64,000 nt of DNA from DATHRK01 sp035465395 (GTDB lineage: Bacteria > Gemmatimonadota > Gemmatimonadetes > Longimicrobiales > RSA9): assembly GCA_035465395.1 (NCBI GenBank), contig DATHRK010000101.1, positions 1 through 64,000 of the forward strand, in the 5' to 3' direction. Numbering within the stretch: position 1 is the stretch's first letter; each line of letters opens with the position of its first letter. Positions 18,035-27,147 of the stretch are shown here, one piece after another. The notes under the pieces were generated by a model, which searched no databases, had not been told where the DNA came from, and saw nothing but the letters and a program-made list of their open reading frames with translations. A program made the position numbers and the translations under genes.

Positions 18035-18840
18035 GCAGAGAGCTCAGGAATCCGGAGGACGCGCGCGACCGGCTGGTCGACTGGATCGCGGACCAGGTCC
18101 GGCAGTCGGCAACCGAGGGCGTCGTGTTCGGCCTCTCCGGAGGCGTGGACTCGGCGGTGGTGTGCGGCCTCTGCGCGCGGGCGCTGGGACCCGCCAGGTG
18201 CCTGGGAGTCATCCTGCCGATCGAGTCGGAGGCGGACGACGCCCGGCTCGCCCGGGCCGCCGCGGAGGCCTTCGACGTCACTGCGGTCGAGGTCGCACTG
18301 GGGGCGCCCTTCGAGGCGCTGCTGGCGGCGCTCGAGGCCGCCTCGGCCGCGGCGGCGAAGCGGGGGATTGCGGGGCACGAAGCGGCAGAGGTAGCCGGGG
18401 ACCCGCGCGGGGCGCGGCCCGACCTGCCCCGCATGAACCTCAAGCCGCGCCTCCGCATGACCAGCCTGTACTATTTCGCGAATACGTTGAACCGGCTGGT
18501 CGTCGGCACCGGGAACGCCGCGGAGTTCGCGGTCGGCTACTTCACCAAGTACGGCGACGGCGGCGCCGACGTGTTTCCGCTGGGCGACCTGGTGAAGGCC
18601 GAGGTGTGGGCCCTCGCGCGACTTCTGGGGGTGCCGGAAGAGATCGTCCGACGCGCACCCTCGGCGGGGCTGGTTCCCGGACAGACCGACGAGGGAGAGC
18701 TGGGGATCGCTTACGAGCACCTCGACGCCTACCTGCTGTCCGGCACCAGCGGCGACGCCGCGACCGACGCCCGCATACGGACGCTCGTGCAGGCGAGCGG
18801 CCACAAGGTCGCGTCTCCGCCGGTCGCGCGGCTGGACTGA
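18031..18840 (+). CDS. nadE: NAD+ synthase, ammonia-dependent type
   Basis: 269 residues. Amidates nicotinic acid adenine dinucleotide to NAD+ using ATP. The pyrophosphatase loop S-G-G-V-D-S is at 36-41; N-x-x-x-R-L-R-M-x-x-L-Y-Y-x-A-N, G-T-G-N-x-x-E, the F-T-K-Y-G-D-G-x-x-D dimer/ATP motif and P-S-A-G-L-x-P-G-Q-T-D-E-x-E-L follow. There is no fused nitrilase (glutaminase) domain, so ammonia must be supplied free or by another protein. GTG start overlaps the SDR stop. Confidence 0.93.
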   Translation: MSRELRNPEDARDRLVDWIADQVRQSATEGVVFGLSGGVDSAVVCGLCARALGPARCLGVILPIESEADDARLARAAAEAFDVTAVEVALGAPFEALLAALEAASAAAAKRGIAGHEAAEVAGDPRGARPDLPRMNLKPRLRMTSLYYFANTLNRLVVGTGNAAEFAVGYFTKYGDGGADVFPLGDLVKAEVWALARLLGVPEEIVRRAPSAGLVPGQTDEGELGIAYEHLDAYLLSGTSGDAATDARIRTLVQASGHKVASPPVARLD

Positions 18841-18851
18841 TCGGACCCTCC

Positions 18852-20198
18852 ATGGCCGATCCGCACGCCCCTCCCGTGGTCCGCGAGGTGGCGCAGGCGC
18901 TCGAAGCCGAGGGGCACGCCACCTGGGCCGTCGGCGGCGCGGTGCGCGACGCGCTGCTGGGGATCACGGGATCGGACTGGGACCTCGCCACGGCGGCCCG
19001 GCCGAAGGACGTACGGCGGATCTTCCGGCGCACGGTGCCGCTCGGCGTCGAGCACGGAACCGTGGGCGTCCTGGCCGACGACGGCTCGATGCTGGAGGTC
19101 ACCACCTTTCGACAGGACGTGGAGACCACCGGGCGCCACGCGGTCGTGCGCTTCGCCGACCGCATCGAGGACGACCTCGCCCGCCGGGACTTCACGATCA
19201 ACGCGATCGCGTGGCATCCCGTGCGCGAGGAGATCGTCGACCCGTTCGAGGGTCGCGCGGACCTCAGGGCAGGCGTGCTGCGCACCGTGGGAGCGCCGCG
19301 GGACCGCTTTGCCGAGGACTATCTGCGCATCCTGCGCGCGCTGCGTTTCGCGGGACGCTTCGACCTGGCGATCGATCCCTCCACCTGGCGCGCGCTCGTG
19401 GACGCCCGGGCCTCGGTCGAGGGCCTCTCGGCCGAGCGGGTCCGCGAGGAGCTGATGAAGGTGCTGGGGCACCCCCGTCCCTCCGGCGCGCTCTCGCTCT
19501 ACGCGGCGTCGCGCGTGCTCGAGCACGTCGCGCCGCCGCTCGCCGAGGTCGTGGCCCTGGAAGAGGAGTTGGCGCCCGCGGAATCGCCCTGGACGGAGGC
19601 CCTGCTGGCCGTCGACGCGCTTTCCCAGGACCGCGCGACGCTTCGGCTGGCCGCCCTGCTGTCGCCCATCGGCCGGCCCGGTGCGCGCACGCGCAACCTG
19701 CGCGGAGGCTGGCGCTTCACCGGCCACGAAGCGATCGCGGGGCGGGCCGGGCGCGACCTGCTGCGTCGGTTGCGTTTTTCCAACGCGGAGATCGAGAGCA
19801 TCGGCGACCTGCTCGCCCTGCAGGAGGACCTCTTCCCTCCGGACTCCGACGGCGCGCGCGTACGCCGCTGGCTGCGTCGCGTGGGGCCTGACAGGGTGCC
19901 GGACCTGTTCCGCCTGCGGGCCGCGCGGCTGCGCGCGACCGCTGCGCGCCCCGATGGCGCGCAGTCCCACGAGGACCTCGTCACGCGCTGGCGCATGGCG
20001 CGCCTGGTCCTGCGCGCGAGGCCGCCCCTGGAGGTCGCCGACCTGGCCCTCGACGGGTCGGACCTTATCGCCATGGGGCTAGCGCCCGGTCCCGACTTCG
20101 GACGCATCCTCGAGGGCCTCCTGGAGGTGGTTCTGGAGGATCCGTCCGCCAACCGTGCGGACACGCTGCGCGCGCTCGTCCGGGAACGGCTGCCGTGA
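18852..20198 (+). CDS. cca: CCA-adding enzyme / tRNA nucleotidyltransferase family
   Basis: 448 residues. Class II nucleotidyltransferase: W-A-V-G-G-A-V-R-D-A-L-L-G at 25-37 and the catalytic D42-W-D44; then R-R-D-F-T-I-N-A-I-A and D-P-F-x-G-x-x-D-L, L-R-x-V-G-x-x-x-x-R-F-x-E-D-x-L-R-I-L-R-A-L-R-F, which is the CCA/poly(A) polymerase core. The tRNA-Gln at 28384 has no encoded CCA, so a CCA-adding activity is needed. Poly(A) polymerase activity cannot be excluded from sequence. The ATG at 18852 is 11 bases after nadE; upstream in-frame sequence is not family-like. Stop overlaps the ZIP gene (GTGA). Confidence 0.88.
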   Translation: MADPHAPPVVREVAQALEAEGHATWAVGGAVRDALLGITGSDWDLATAARPKDVRRIFRRTVPLGVEHGTVGVLADDGSMLEVTTFRQDVETTGRHAVVRFADRIEDDLARRDFTINAIAWHPVREEIVDPFEGRADLRAGVLRTVGAPRDRFAEDYLRILRALRFAGRFDLAIDPSTWRALVDARASVEGLSAERVREELMKVLGHPRPSGALSLYAASRVLEHVAPPLAEVVALEEELAPAESPWTEALLAVDALSQDRATLRLAALLSPIGRPGARTRNLRGGWRFTGHEAIAGRAGRDLLRRLRFSNAEIESIGDLLALQEDLFPPDSDGARVRRWLRRVGPDRVPDLFRLRAARLRATAARPDGAQSHEDLVTRWRMARLVLRARPPLEVADLALDGSDLIAMGLAPGPDFGRILEGLLEVVLEDPSANRADTLRALVRERLP

Positions 20199-20911
20199 GC
20201 CTCTTCCTGCTCGTCGCGCTCGTCGCGGCCGCCAACATCGCGGGCGCCCTCCTGGTCACGGCGGGCGCGGCCGGCCGGAAGTCCCTGCTCGGCTTTCTGG
20301 TCGGCTTCGGGGCCGGCTTCATGCTCGCGGTCGCGCTGCTCGAGATGATGCCGCCGGCGCTGGACGCGGCGCACGGCATGACCGCGGTGCTATTGGGCTA
20401 CCTGGGCGTGCACTTCGCGCAGCACACCGTCGTGCCGCACTTCCATTTCGGCGAGGAGACGCACACCGATGCCATGGTCTCGCCGAGCGTGGGTCTCATG
20501 GCGGTCGCCGGCATGCTGCCCCACGCATTCTTCGACGGCGTCGCGATCGCGAGCGGCTACGCCCGCGCCGAAGACCTCGGCCTGCTCATCGCCCTCGCCG
20601 TGCTCCTGCACAAGGTTCCGGCGGGCAGCGCCCTGGCGAGCATCCTCCTGGCGAGCGGCAACACGCGGGGGCGCACCGTGGGGGCCGTCGCCGTGGTCGC
20701 CGCGGCGACCGTCCTGGGCGCGGTCGTGACCCCGGCCAGCACGGTCCTCGAGCAATACGGGCTGGCGCTCGCCGCCGGCGTGACGCTCTACGTGGCGGCG
20801 TCGAACCTGATCCCGGAAACCCATCATCAGCGCGGCTGGCTGCTTCCCACCGGTGTCTTCGTCGGGGCGCTGGCGTTCTTCCTCATCCGCGCGCTGCTCC
20901 CTCTCGGATGA
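20195..20911 (+). CDS. ZIP-family divalent metal transporter
   Basis: 238 residues, about eight hydrophobic helices. ZIP proteins import Zn(II), Fe(II) or other divalent metals across the cytoplasmic membrane. The paired metal-site helices are clear: H-A-F-F-D-G-V-A-I-A-S-G in the first and H-K-V-P-A-G-S-A in the second, the usual HxxxDG / HKxPxG pattern. A His-rich loop (H-F-A-Q-H-T-V-V-P-H-F-H-F-G-E-E-T-H) lies between helices 3 and 4, the typical cytosolic metal-sensing loop. Overlaps cca by 4 bases; 43 bases precede rarA. Confidence 0.88.
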   Translation: MSLFLLVALVAAANIAGALLVTAGAAGRKSLLGFLVGFGAGFMLAVALLEMMPPALDAAHGMTAVLLGYLGVHFAQHTVVPHFHFGEETHTDAMVSPSVGLMAVAGMLPHAFFDGVAIASGYARAEDLGLLIALAVLLHKVPAGSALASILLASGNTRGRTVGAVAVVAAATVLGAVVTPASTVLEQYGLALAAGVTLYVAASNLIPETHHQRGWLLPTGVFVGALAFFLIRALLPLG

Positions 20912-20954
20912 TCGCCGCGCGGGACACGATCGCCGCAGGAGGGTAGCACCGCCC

Positions 20955-22400
20955 GTGAGCGACCTCGACCTCTTCGGACGAGCGGCGTCGGCGGCGCCGC
21001 CCGACGGACCGGCGCCCCGGCCGATGCCGGCGCAGCCGCCCGAGGAACTGGCGACCCAGCCACTAGCGACCCGCATGCGCCCGCGGGATCTCGGGGAGAT
21101 CGTCGGCCAGGCGCGCCTGCTCGACGAGGGCAGGGCGCTGCGCGTGCTCGTCGAGGCGGACGCGGTGCCCAGCCTGATCCTCTGGGGCCCTCCGGGCTCG
21201 GGGAAGACCACGCTGGCGCGCGTCGTCGCGTCCCACGTATCCGCCGATTTCGTGCCGTTCAGCGCGGTCTCCGAAGGCGTCCCGCGGCTGCGCAAGATCT
21301 TCGCGGCCGCGCGGGAGAGAGCGCGTGCGGGACGCGGGACGCTGCTCTTCATCGACGAGATCCACCGCCTCAACCGCGCCCAGCAGGACGCCCTGCTGCC
21401 GTCCGTCGAGAGCGGGCTCGTGACCATGATCGGCGCCACCACGGAGAACCCGTCGTTCGAGGTCAACGGCGCGCTGCTCAGCCGGGCGCGCGTGTTCGTG
21501 CTCGAGCCGCTGTCCCCGGAGGCGCTGCGGAGCATCCTCGACCGCGCCCTGCGGGAGGACCCGGCGCTGACCGACACCCGGCCCGACGAGGACGCCCTGG
21601 AGGCGATCGTAGTCGCCGCCGACGGCGACGCGCGCAGGGCGCTCAACGCGCTCGAGATCGCCGCCGCGCTGGCGGGGCCCGGCCGATTGGGGGCGGAGCA
21701 CGCGCGCGAGGCTCTGCAGCGCCGCGTGCCGCGCTACGACAAGAGCGGTGAGGGGCACTACGACCACATTTCCGCTCTGCACAAGGCGGTGCGGGGAAGC
21801 GACCCCGACGGCGCGCTCTACTGGCTCGCGCGCATGCTGGAGGGCGGCGAGGACCCGCTCTACATCGCCCGGCGGCTCGTGCGCATGGCGAGCGAGGACA
21901 TCGGCTTGGCGGAGCCGCGCGCGCTCGGCGTGACGATCGCGGCGCGCGACGCCTACCACTTCCTCGGCTCGCCGGAAGGCGACCTGGCCTTAGCGGAGGC
22001 CGCGGTCTTCCTGGCGGCCGCGCCCAAGTCCAACCGGGTGTACGAGGCGTTCGGGCGGGCCCGAGAGGCGGCGCGTGAGACCCCGGCGGAGCCCGTTCCG
22101 CTGCACCTGCGGAATGCCGTGACGGAGCTCATGGGGGACCTCGGCTACGGCGCCGGCTACCGCTACGCGTTCGACGACCCGACCCACCACATCCCCCAGA
22201 CCTACCTGCCCGACGCCCTCGGCGGCGCCACGTTCTACCGACCGTCCGGGCACGGCGAGGAAGTTGCGTTGGGCGCACGACTCGAGCGATGGCGCGCCCG
22301 GGCCGGCGACGCCGGGGCGGCCGGGTCGTCGGGCCCGGAGGCATCGGGCGGCGCCGACGGCTCTCCGCCGCCCGTTCACGGAATCGAGGAGGACGCATGA
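20955..22400 (+). CDS. rarA: Replication-associated recombination protein A, AAA+ ATPase
   Basis: 481 residues. RarA/MgsA acts at stalled replication forks. An N-terminal linker leads to the conserved L-A-T-R-M-R-P-R-D-L-G-E-I-V-G-Q; Walker A is G-P-P-G-S-G-K-T-T (78-86), Walker B is L-F-I-D-E-I-H-R, sensor 1 lies in G-A-T-T-E-N-P-S-F-E-V, and the C-terminal part has the MgsA tetramerisation region (Y-D-K-S-G-E-x-H-Y-D-x-I-S-A; H-L-R-N-A; Y-x-Y-x-H-D-type end). A strong aggaggg ribosome site at 20937-20943 supports the GTG at 20955, 12 bases further on. ATGA overlap to the next gene. Confidence 0.93.
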   Translation: MSDLDLFGRAASAAPPDGPAPRPMPAQPPEELATQPLATRMRPRDLGEIVGQARLLDEGRALRVLVEADAVPSLILWGPPGSGKTTLARVVASHVSADFVPFSAVSEGVPRLRKIFAAARERARAGRGTLLFIDEIHRLNRAQQDALLPSVESGLVTMIGATTENPSFEVNGALLSRARVFVLEPLSPEALRSILDRALREDPALTDTRPDEDALEAIVVAADGDARRALNALEIAAALAGPGRLGAEHAREALQRRVPRYDKSGEGHYDHISALHKAVRGSDPDGALYWLARMLEGGEDPLYIARRLVRMASEDIGLAEPRALGVTIAARDAYHFLGSPEGDLALAEAAVFLAAAPKSNRVYEAFGRAREAARETPAEPVPLHLRNAVTELMGDLGYGAGYRYAFDDPTHHIPQTYLPDALGGATFYRPSGHGEEVALGARLERWRARAGDAGAAGSSGPEASGGADGSPPPVHGIEEDA

Positions 22401-22894
22401 GGATCCGATCGCTCACGCGCGCCGGGCTGTGCACCGCGATCGCGACGCTGTGCCTGGGTGCGTGCGCCCCCGACGTGATCGAGCCCGAGATCGATATCGT
22501 GGGCGTCCGGGGTGGCACCATCGGGCTGGACGGCGGCGAGGTGCTGCTGCTCGTGCGCGTCGACAACCCGAACGATTTCGCGATCGAGGCGTCGCGCGTG
22601 GTTTACGATCTCGACCTGCGTCGGGGCGAGGACTGGTTCGATCTCGCCGAGGGAACGCTCGAAGAGGGCCTCGACGTCCCGGGCTACGGGCAGGTGACGG
22701 TCGAGATCCCGGTGACGTTCCGATTGAGCGACGCGATCCGGGTGGGGGCGGACCTGTTGGGCGGCGGCACGCCGACGTTCCGGGTGTCCGGCCGCGTGGA
22801 CCTCCAGCGTCCGATCCGACGCCGGGTGCCCTACCGCGAGGAGATCACGGCGGACCTCCGCGCGCGGGGCGACCGCGACCGGCAGCCGCGTTGA
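22397..22894 (+). CDS. LEA14/WHy-domain lipoprotein
   Basis: 165 residues. A lipoprotein signal (basic start, hydrophobic 9-20, lipobox L-G-A-Cys23) targets it to the envelope. The rest resembles the LEA_2/WHy beta-sandwich: alternation of hydrophobic residues with the hallmark V-R-V-D-N-P-N-D-F-A-I and a second half of V-x-I-P-V-T-F. LEA14-like lipoproteins are common in environmental diderms and are linked to stress tolerance, but with no defined reaction. ATG overlaps rarA; its stop overlaps the TTG of hflX in TTGA. Confidence 0.75.
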   Translation: MRIRSLTRAGLCTAIATLCLGACAPDVIEPEIDIVGVRGGTIGLDGGEVLLLVRVDNPNDFAIEASRVVYDLDLRRGEDWFDLAEGTLEEGLDVPGYGQVTVEIPVTFRLSDAIRVGADLLGGGTPTFRVSGRVDLQRPIRRRVPYREEITADLRARGDRDRQPR

Positions 22895-24177
22895 TCGAGC
22901 TGGAGGACGCCGGGGTCGGAGAGCGCGCCGTGCTCGTCGGCGCGCCGCCCGCGCACATGCCCCACTCCGTCGCCGACGAACACCTGCGCGAGCTGGGCCG
23001 CCTGGCGGACACCGCGGGCGCCCGCGTCGTGGGGACGGTCGTTCAGCGCCTCGACGCGCCGCACCCACGCTTCTACGTGGGCCGCGGCAAGGTCGACGAG
23101 ATCCGCGAGCTCTCCGAGGCGCGCGAGGCCGGGCTGGTCGTCTTCGACGACGAGCTGTCGCCGGCGCAGGGGCGAAACCTGGAGCAGGCGCTGGGCGTCC
23201 GGGTGGTCGACCGGGCCGAGCTCATACTCGACATCTTCGCGTCCCGGGCGCGCACCGCGGAGGCGCAGATGCAGGTCGAGCTGGCGCAGCTCGAGTACCT
23301 CCTGCCGCGCCTCAAGCGCATGTGGACCCACCTTTCGCGGATCCGCGGCGGCATAGGCCTGCGCGGCCCCGGGGAGACGCAGCTCGAGAGCGACCGCCGG
23401 ATCATCAACCGGCGCATTCGCGACCTCCGCGACAAGCTGCGCGTCGTCGAGCGCCGCCGCGAAACCCAACGCCGGGCGCGCTCGGGCGAATTCCAGGTGG
23501 CGCTGGTCGGCTACACCAACGCCGGCAAATCGTCCATCCTGCGCGCCTTGTCCGGGTCAGAGCTGTTCGTGGAGGACCGCCTCTTCGCCACGCTCGATCC
23601 CGCGACCCGCGCCGTCGAGCTGGACGGCACCCGGCTGCTGCTGACCGACACCGTGGGCTTCATCCGCAAGCTCCCGCACGATCTGGTGGCCTCGTTTCGC
23701 GCGACGCTCGAGGAGGCCGGCGCGGCCGACCTGCTGATGCACGTCGTCGATGCCTCGGCGTCCGACTGGGAGGAGCACGTCGGGGTCGTGCACGAGGTGC
23801 TCGAGGACCTGGAGCTGGGAGGAGCGCCGACGCTGCACGTCTTCAACAAGGTGGACCGGCTGACCCATCAGGAGGAGGACGCGCTGCGCTCCAGGCTGGA
23901 GGGCGTATTCCGGCCGGGCCCTGTGTTCGCCTCCGCGCACGAGGAGGGCGGGCTGGAGGAACTGCGCGAGGCCCTGCTCTCGGCGGTACGGGCGGAGCGG
24001 CCACAGGTCACCGTCTCGCTGCCCGCGGGCGATGGCGAGGCGCTCGCCGCGCTCCATCGCGAAGGAGAAGTCGTGTCGACGCGAACCGAAGGCGCGCGCG
24101 TCGACGTGACCGTGCGCCTGCCGAGGCCGCTCCTCGGGCGCCTGCGGGCACGGCCAGGCGTCGAGGTCGAAGGCTGA
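22891..24177 (+). CDS. hflX: GTPase HflX
   Basis: 428 residues. HflX binds the large ribosomal subunit and splits stalled ribosomes. The N-terminal HflX domain (F-Y-V-G-R-G-K-V-D-E-I; V-V-F-D-D-E-L-S-P-A-Q-x-R-N-L-E) and the R-G-G-I-G-L-R-G-P-G-E-T-Q-L-E-x-D-R-R linker are textbook; the G domain has Walker A G-Y-T-N-A-G-K-S-S (207-215), D-T-V-G-F-I-R-K-L-P and N-K-V-D. The C-terminal domain is short. Start is TTG at 22891 in a TTGA overlap; an earlier in-frame ATG would extend into the preceding gene without family similarity. Confidence 0.93.
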   Translation: MIELEDAGVGERAVLVGAPPAHMPHSVADEHLRELGRLADTAGARVVGTVVQRLDAPHPRFYVGRGKVDEIRELSEAREAGLVVFDDELSPAQGRNLEQALGVRVVDRAELILDIFASRARTAEAQMQVELAQLEYLLPRLKRMWTHLSRIRGGIGLRGPGETQLESDRRIINRRIRDLRDKLRVVERRRETQRRARSGEFQVALVGYTNAGKSSILRALSGSELFVEDRLFATLDPATRAVELDGTRLLLTDTVGFIRKLPHDLVASFRATLEEAGAADLLMHVVDASASDWEEHVGVVHEVLEDLELGGAPTLHVFNKVDRLTHQEEDALRSRLEGVFRPGPVFASAHEEGGLEELREALLSAVRAERPQVTVSLPAGDGEALAALHREGEVVSTRTEGARVDVTVRLPRPLLGRLRARPGVEVEG

Positions 24178-25064
24178 TGACCCCGGCCGAGGCTCGAAGA
24201 GGAGACCGGATCTTCCTGGTGGGGACCGGCAGGATGGGTCTGGCGCTGGGCACCGCGCTGCTCCGGAGCGGCGCCGCGGGGCGGGTCGCCTACGCCTCCC
24301 GATCGGCCGACCGCCCCACCTCTCCCCTGCTGGACGAGCCCGGCGCGATCTGGACCGGCGACCCGGCCGCCCCCCCCGACGGCACGACGGTCGTGCTCCT
24401 CGCGGTGCCGGACGATGCCCTGCCAGCCGTGTCCGCGCGGCTGGCGACGCGCGCAGCTCCGGCGGGAGCGGTCGCACTACACCTCTCCGGGGCGCTGACT
24501 GCCGCCGTGCTGGAGCCGCTCCACGAAGCCGGGTACGCCGTCGGCACCCTGCACCCACTGCAGACGGTCGCGGACCCGGAGACAGGAGTCGAGCGCCTGC
24601 GCGGGTGCGCGTTCGCGATCGGCGGCGAGCCCGCGGCGCTCGGCGCCGCCCGCAGGCTGATCGCCGACCTGGCCGACCAGATCCTCGTCGTGCCCCCGAC
24701 ATCGCGCCCGCGCTACCACGCCGCGGCGGTGATCGCGTCGAATTATCTGGTCGCCATCCTGCACTTCGCGGCCCGCCAGCTGGCGCCCGTCGGGTTGGAC
24801 GAGCGCGACGCAGTGCGCGCCCTGCTGCCGCTGGTCCGCGGCACCCTGGAGAACGTCGAGGACCTGGGCATTCCGGCCGCCCTCACCGGGCCTATCGCGC
24901 GCGGCGACGCGGACACGGTGCGGCTGCATCTGCGTCGGTTGTCGCCCGAGGACCGCCTCCTATATTGCGCCCTCGGTCGCGAGGCCGTCCGCGTGGCGGC
25001 GCGCGCGGGGCTCGCGGAGGACCGCGTGGAGCGGCTCGCGGAACTGCTGTCGGAAGCCCCATGA
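24177..25064 (+). CDS. Rossmann-fold and DUF2520 domain protein
   Basis: 295 residues. An N-terminal Rossmann domain with F-L-V-G-T-G-R-M-G (13-21) resembles the ProC / 6-phosphogluconate-dehydrogenase NAD(P)-binding fold; the second half is the helical DUF2520 domain, with the conserved T-L-H-P-L-Q-T and H-A-A-A-V-I-A-S-N-Y. The pair occurs widely in bacteria as an uncharacterised putative oxidoreductase. The position between hflX and pdxJ says little about its role. It shares one base with hflX (TGATG) and overlaps pdxJ in ATGA. Confidence 0.82.
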   Translation: MTPAEARRGDRIFLVGTGRMGLALGTALLRSGAAGRVAYASRSADRPTSPLLDEPGAIWTGDPAAPPDGTTVVLLAVPDDALPAVSARLATRAAPAGAVALHLSGALTAAVLEPLHEAGYAVGTLHPLQTVADPETGVERLRGCAFAIGGEPAALGAARRLIADLADQILVVPPTSRPRYHAAAVIASNYLVAILHFAARQLAPVGLDERDAVRALLPLVRGTLENVEDLGIPAALTGPIARGDADTVRLHLRRLSPEDRLLYCALGREAVRVAARAGLAEDRVERLAELLSEAP

Positions 25065-25813
25065 TCCGCCTTCACATCAACGTCGATCACATCGCGACGG
25101 TCCGGCAGGCGCGCCGCACCGATGAGCCGGACCCCGTACGCGCAGCGGTGCTCGCCGAGCTCGGGGGCGCGGACGGTATCACGGTCCATCTGCGCGCGGA
25201 CCGACGCCACATCCAGGACCGCGACGTGCGCCTGCTGGCGAGCACCGTGCGCTCGACCCTCAACCTGGAGCTCGCCGCGTCCGCTTCGATCCTGGACCTG
25301 GCCGAGGAGCTGCGTCCGCAGGAGGCCACGCTGGTGCCCGAGAATCGCGAAGAGGTCACCACGGAAGGGGGGCTCGCGCTCTCGGACCCCGAGGTCCGCG
25401 AGCGCATCGCGTCGGCGCTCGACAGGCTGCGCGGCGCCGACGTGCCCGCTGCCCTCTTCATCGACCCGGACCTGGACGACCTGGGGAGGGCCGCCGAGCT
25501 CGGGGCCGGTGCCGTCGAGCTGCACACCGGGGAGTACGCACAGGCCTGGGGCTCCCGGATGCGCGCCGACGGGGCGCGCCGATGGGAGGCCGAGCGGGAC
25601 CGGCTCGCGACGGCGGCCGAGCGGGGCCGCGAGCTGGGGCTGCACGTCCACGCCGGCCACGGGCTTACCTACGAGAACGTGCGGCACGTGGCGGCGATCT
25701 CGCAGATCGAAGAGCTCAACATCGGTCACAGCGTCGTGTCGCGGGCGGTGCTCGTCGGCATGGAGAGGGCGGTTCGCGAGATGAAGTCGATCCTGATCGA
25801 GGCCCGATCATGA
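25061..25813 (+). CDS. pdxJ: Pyridoxine 5'-phosphate synthase
   Basis: 250 residues, normal PdxJ length. Condenses 1-deoxyxylulose-5-phosphate with 3-amino-2-oxopropyl phosphate to PNP in the DXP-dependent vitamin B6 pathway. Family motifs seen: L-H-I-N-V-D-H-I-A-T-V-R-Q-A-R, G-I-T-V-H-L-R-A-D-R-R-H-I-Q-D-R-D, L-V-P-E-N-R-E-E-V-T-T-E-G-G, the E-L-H-T-G-x-Y, H-A-G-H-G-L-T-Y-E-N-V and E-L-N-I-G-H-S phosphate site. ATG overlaps the upstream stop; stop overlaps the next ATG. It implies de novo B6 synthesis in this organism. Confidence 0.95.
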   Translation: MIRLHINVDHIATVRQARRTDEPDPVRAAVLAELGGADGITVHLRADRRHIQDRDVRLLASTVRSTLNLELAASASILDLAEELRPQEATLVPENREEVTTEGGLALSDPEVRERIASALDRLRGADVPAALFIDPDLDDLGRAAELGAGAVELHTGEYAQAWGSRMRADGARRWEAERDRLATAAERGRELGLHVHAGHGLTYENVRHVAAISQIEELNIGHSVVSRAVLVGMERAVREMKSILIEARS

Positions 25814-27147
25814 CCGCCGCCGACTTCTTCGTCGACGAAGCGCGCGGCTGCCTGCGCGATCTGCGCGACCTGCTGCGGCGCGACGTCGACGCGGGCGCCC
25901 TGCGGCCGCCCGTCAGGCGCCTGCGGGGCAGCGCGCAGATGGCCTCGCAGGGGGAGGCGCTCCGGGCGGCCGCAGCCCTGGAAGCCGCCGTGCGCGCGGC
26001 CGACGCCGGCACGATCCCTTGGGACGCGTCGGTGCGGGGGACGCTGACGCACGCGATCGCCGACCTGGAACGGGTCGTGGAGTCGGGCAGCGCCGCGTTC
26101 GCCGAGCAGGTGGTGGAGCGGATCACAGCCCTGGGCGCCGAGCCCGCGGCGGGAGACCCCACGCGGGCGGTCGCTGAGCGCGCCGACGACGCCTTTCCCG
26201 CCTTCGTACGGGCCGAGATCGCGAGTATCCGCGACGCGCTGAGCGAGGCCGCCGCGGCGACCGGCGGCGGATCGCCCGCGGCGGCGCCCCTGCACGACCT
26301 GCTAGACCGGCAGGCCGCGCTCGCGGGGAGCGCGCGGCTGGCCGAGCTGCCGGTCGTGGCCCGTGCCCTCGAGGCGGCCGACCACATCACCCGCGCGCTC
26401 CTGGCGGGGACCGCGACGGACCATGCCGCCCCGGAGGCGTACCGCGTCATCGGCGCAGTGCTGGGCGAGGCGCCTCTGGCTCCCCGCGTGGAGGCGCCCG
26501 AGCTGCAGGCGCGGATCGAGCGCGCGCGAAGCTCGGTTTCGCCGTCGGGGGCCGACGACGGGGACGTGCCCGTCGAGGTCGCCAACTTCTTCCGCACGGA
26601 AGCACGGGCGGAGCTGAACCGCGCGGCCCAGCTGGCCAGCGACGCTGCCGAGCAGCGCACCGCGACCGCCGCCGACCGCCTGCGGGCGGGTCTCGATGCG
26701 CTGGCCACCACGGCGTCCACGTTCGGTTTTGCCGGCGTCGCGCAGCGCCTTCACGACGCAGTGCAGCGGACCGATGGAGTCCCCCCGGGCAGCCTGCCTG
26801 CCGCCGTGGACGCGCTGAGGAAGGAGGTCCTCGGGGCGCTGGGTGAGGACGCGCCTTCCGGGCCGCCGGACGCCGCGGCCGCGGCCCGCGGCGGGCCGCC
26901 GCCCCCGATCGTCACGGCCGGCGGCGAGGACGAGGAGGACGCAGGATACGCGGTCCGCGCCGGCGGGGCGGAGAACCTGGAGGTCGACGCGGACGGCGCG
27001 GTGCCGATCTCCACCCTGTGCTACGCGGGCGCTGCCGCGCTCGAGCGGGCTGCGGCGCTTCGCGCGGAGTGGGAGGCAGCCGACGGTCCGGCGGCTCGCA
27101 GCATCGCCGAGGAAGTCTTCGATCTGATCGACCTCGCCCGGCGGTGA
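25810..27147 (+). CDS. HPt-like helical protein lacking phospho-acceptor histidines
   Basis: 445 residues, almost entirely helical and Ala/Arg/Glu-rich. Two segments look like histidine phosphotransfer (HPt) domains: residues about 4-100 begin F-F-V-D-E-A-R-G-C-L and continue to R-R-L-R-G-S-A-Q-M-A (36-45); a second begins F-F-R-T-E-A-R-A-E-L near 258 and continues L-A-T-T-A-S-T-F-G-F-A. In CheA-type HPt domains the corresponding motif is H-T-L-K-G-S-A, where His is phosphorylated; here Arg36 takes its place, and the second copy also has no His. So it may be a scaffold or pseudo-phosphotransfer protein. The C-terminal ~100 residues are acidic and low-complexity. Coupled to pdxJ and to the membrane protein at 27144. 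The HPt assignment is by eye. Confidence 0.55.
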   Translation: MTAADFFVDEARGCLRDLRDLLRRDVDAGALRPPVRRLRGSAQMASQGEALRAAAALEAAVRAADAGTIPWDASVRGTLTHAIADLERVVESGSAAFAEQVVERITALGAEPAAGDPTRAVAERADDAFPAFVRAEIASIRDALSEAAAATGGGSPAAAPLHDLLDRQAALAGSARLAELPVVARALEAADHITRALLAGTATDHAAPEAYRVIGAVLGEAPLAPRVEAPELQARIERARSSVSPSGADDGDVPVEVANFFRTEARAELNRAAQLASDAAEQRTATAADRLRAGLDALATTASTFGFAGVAQRLHDAVQRTDGVPPGSLPAAVDALRKEVLGALGEDAPSGPPDAAAAARGGPPPPIVTAGGEDEEDAGYAVRAGGAENLEVDADGAVPISTLCYAGAAALERAAALRAEWEAADGPAARSIAEEVFDLIDLARR

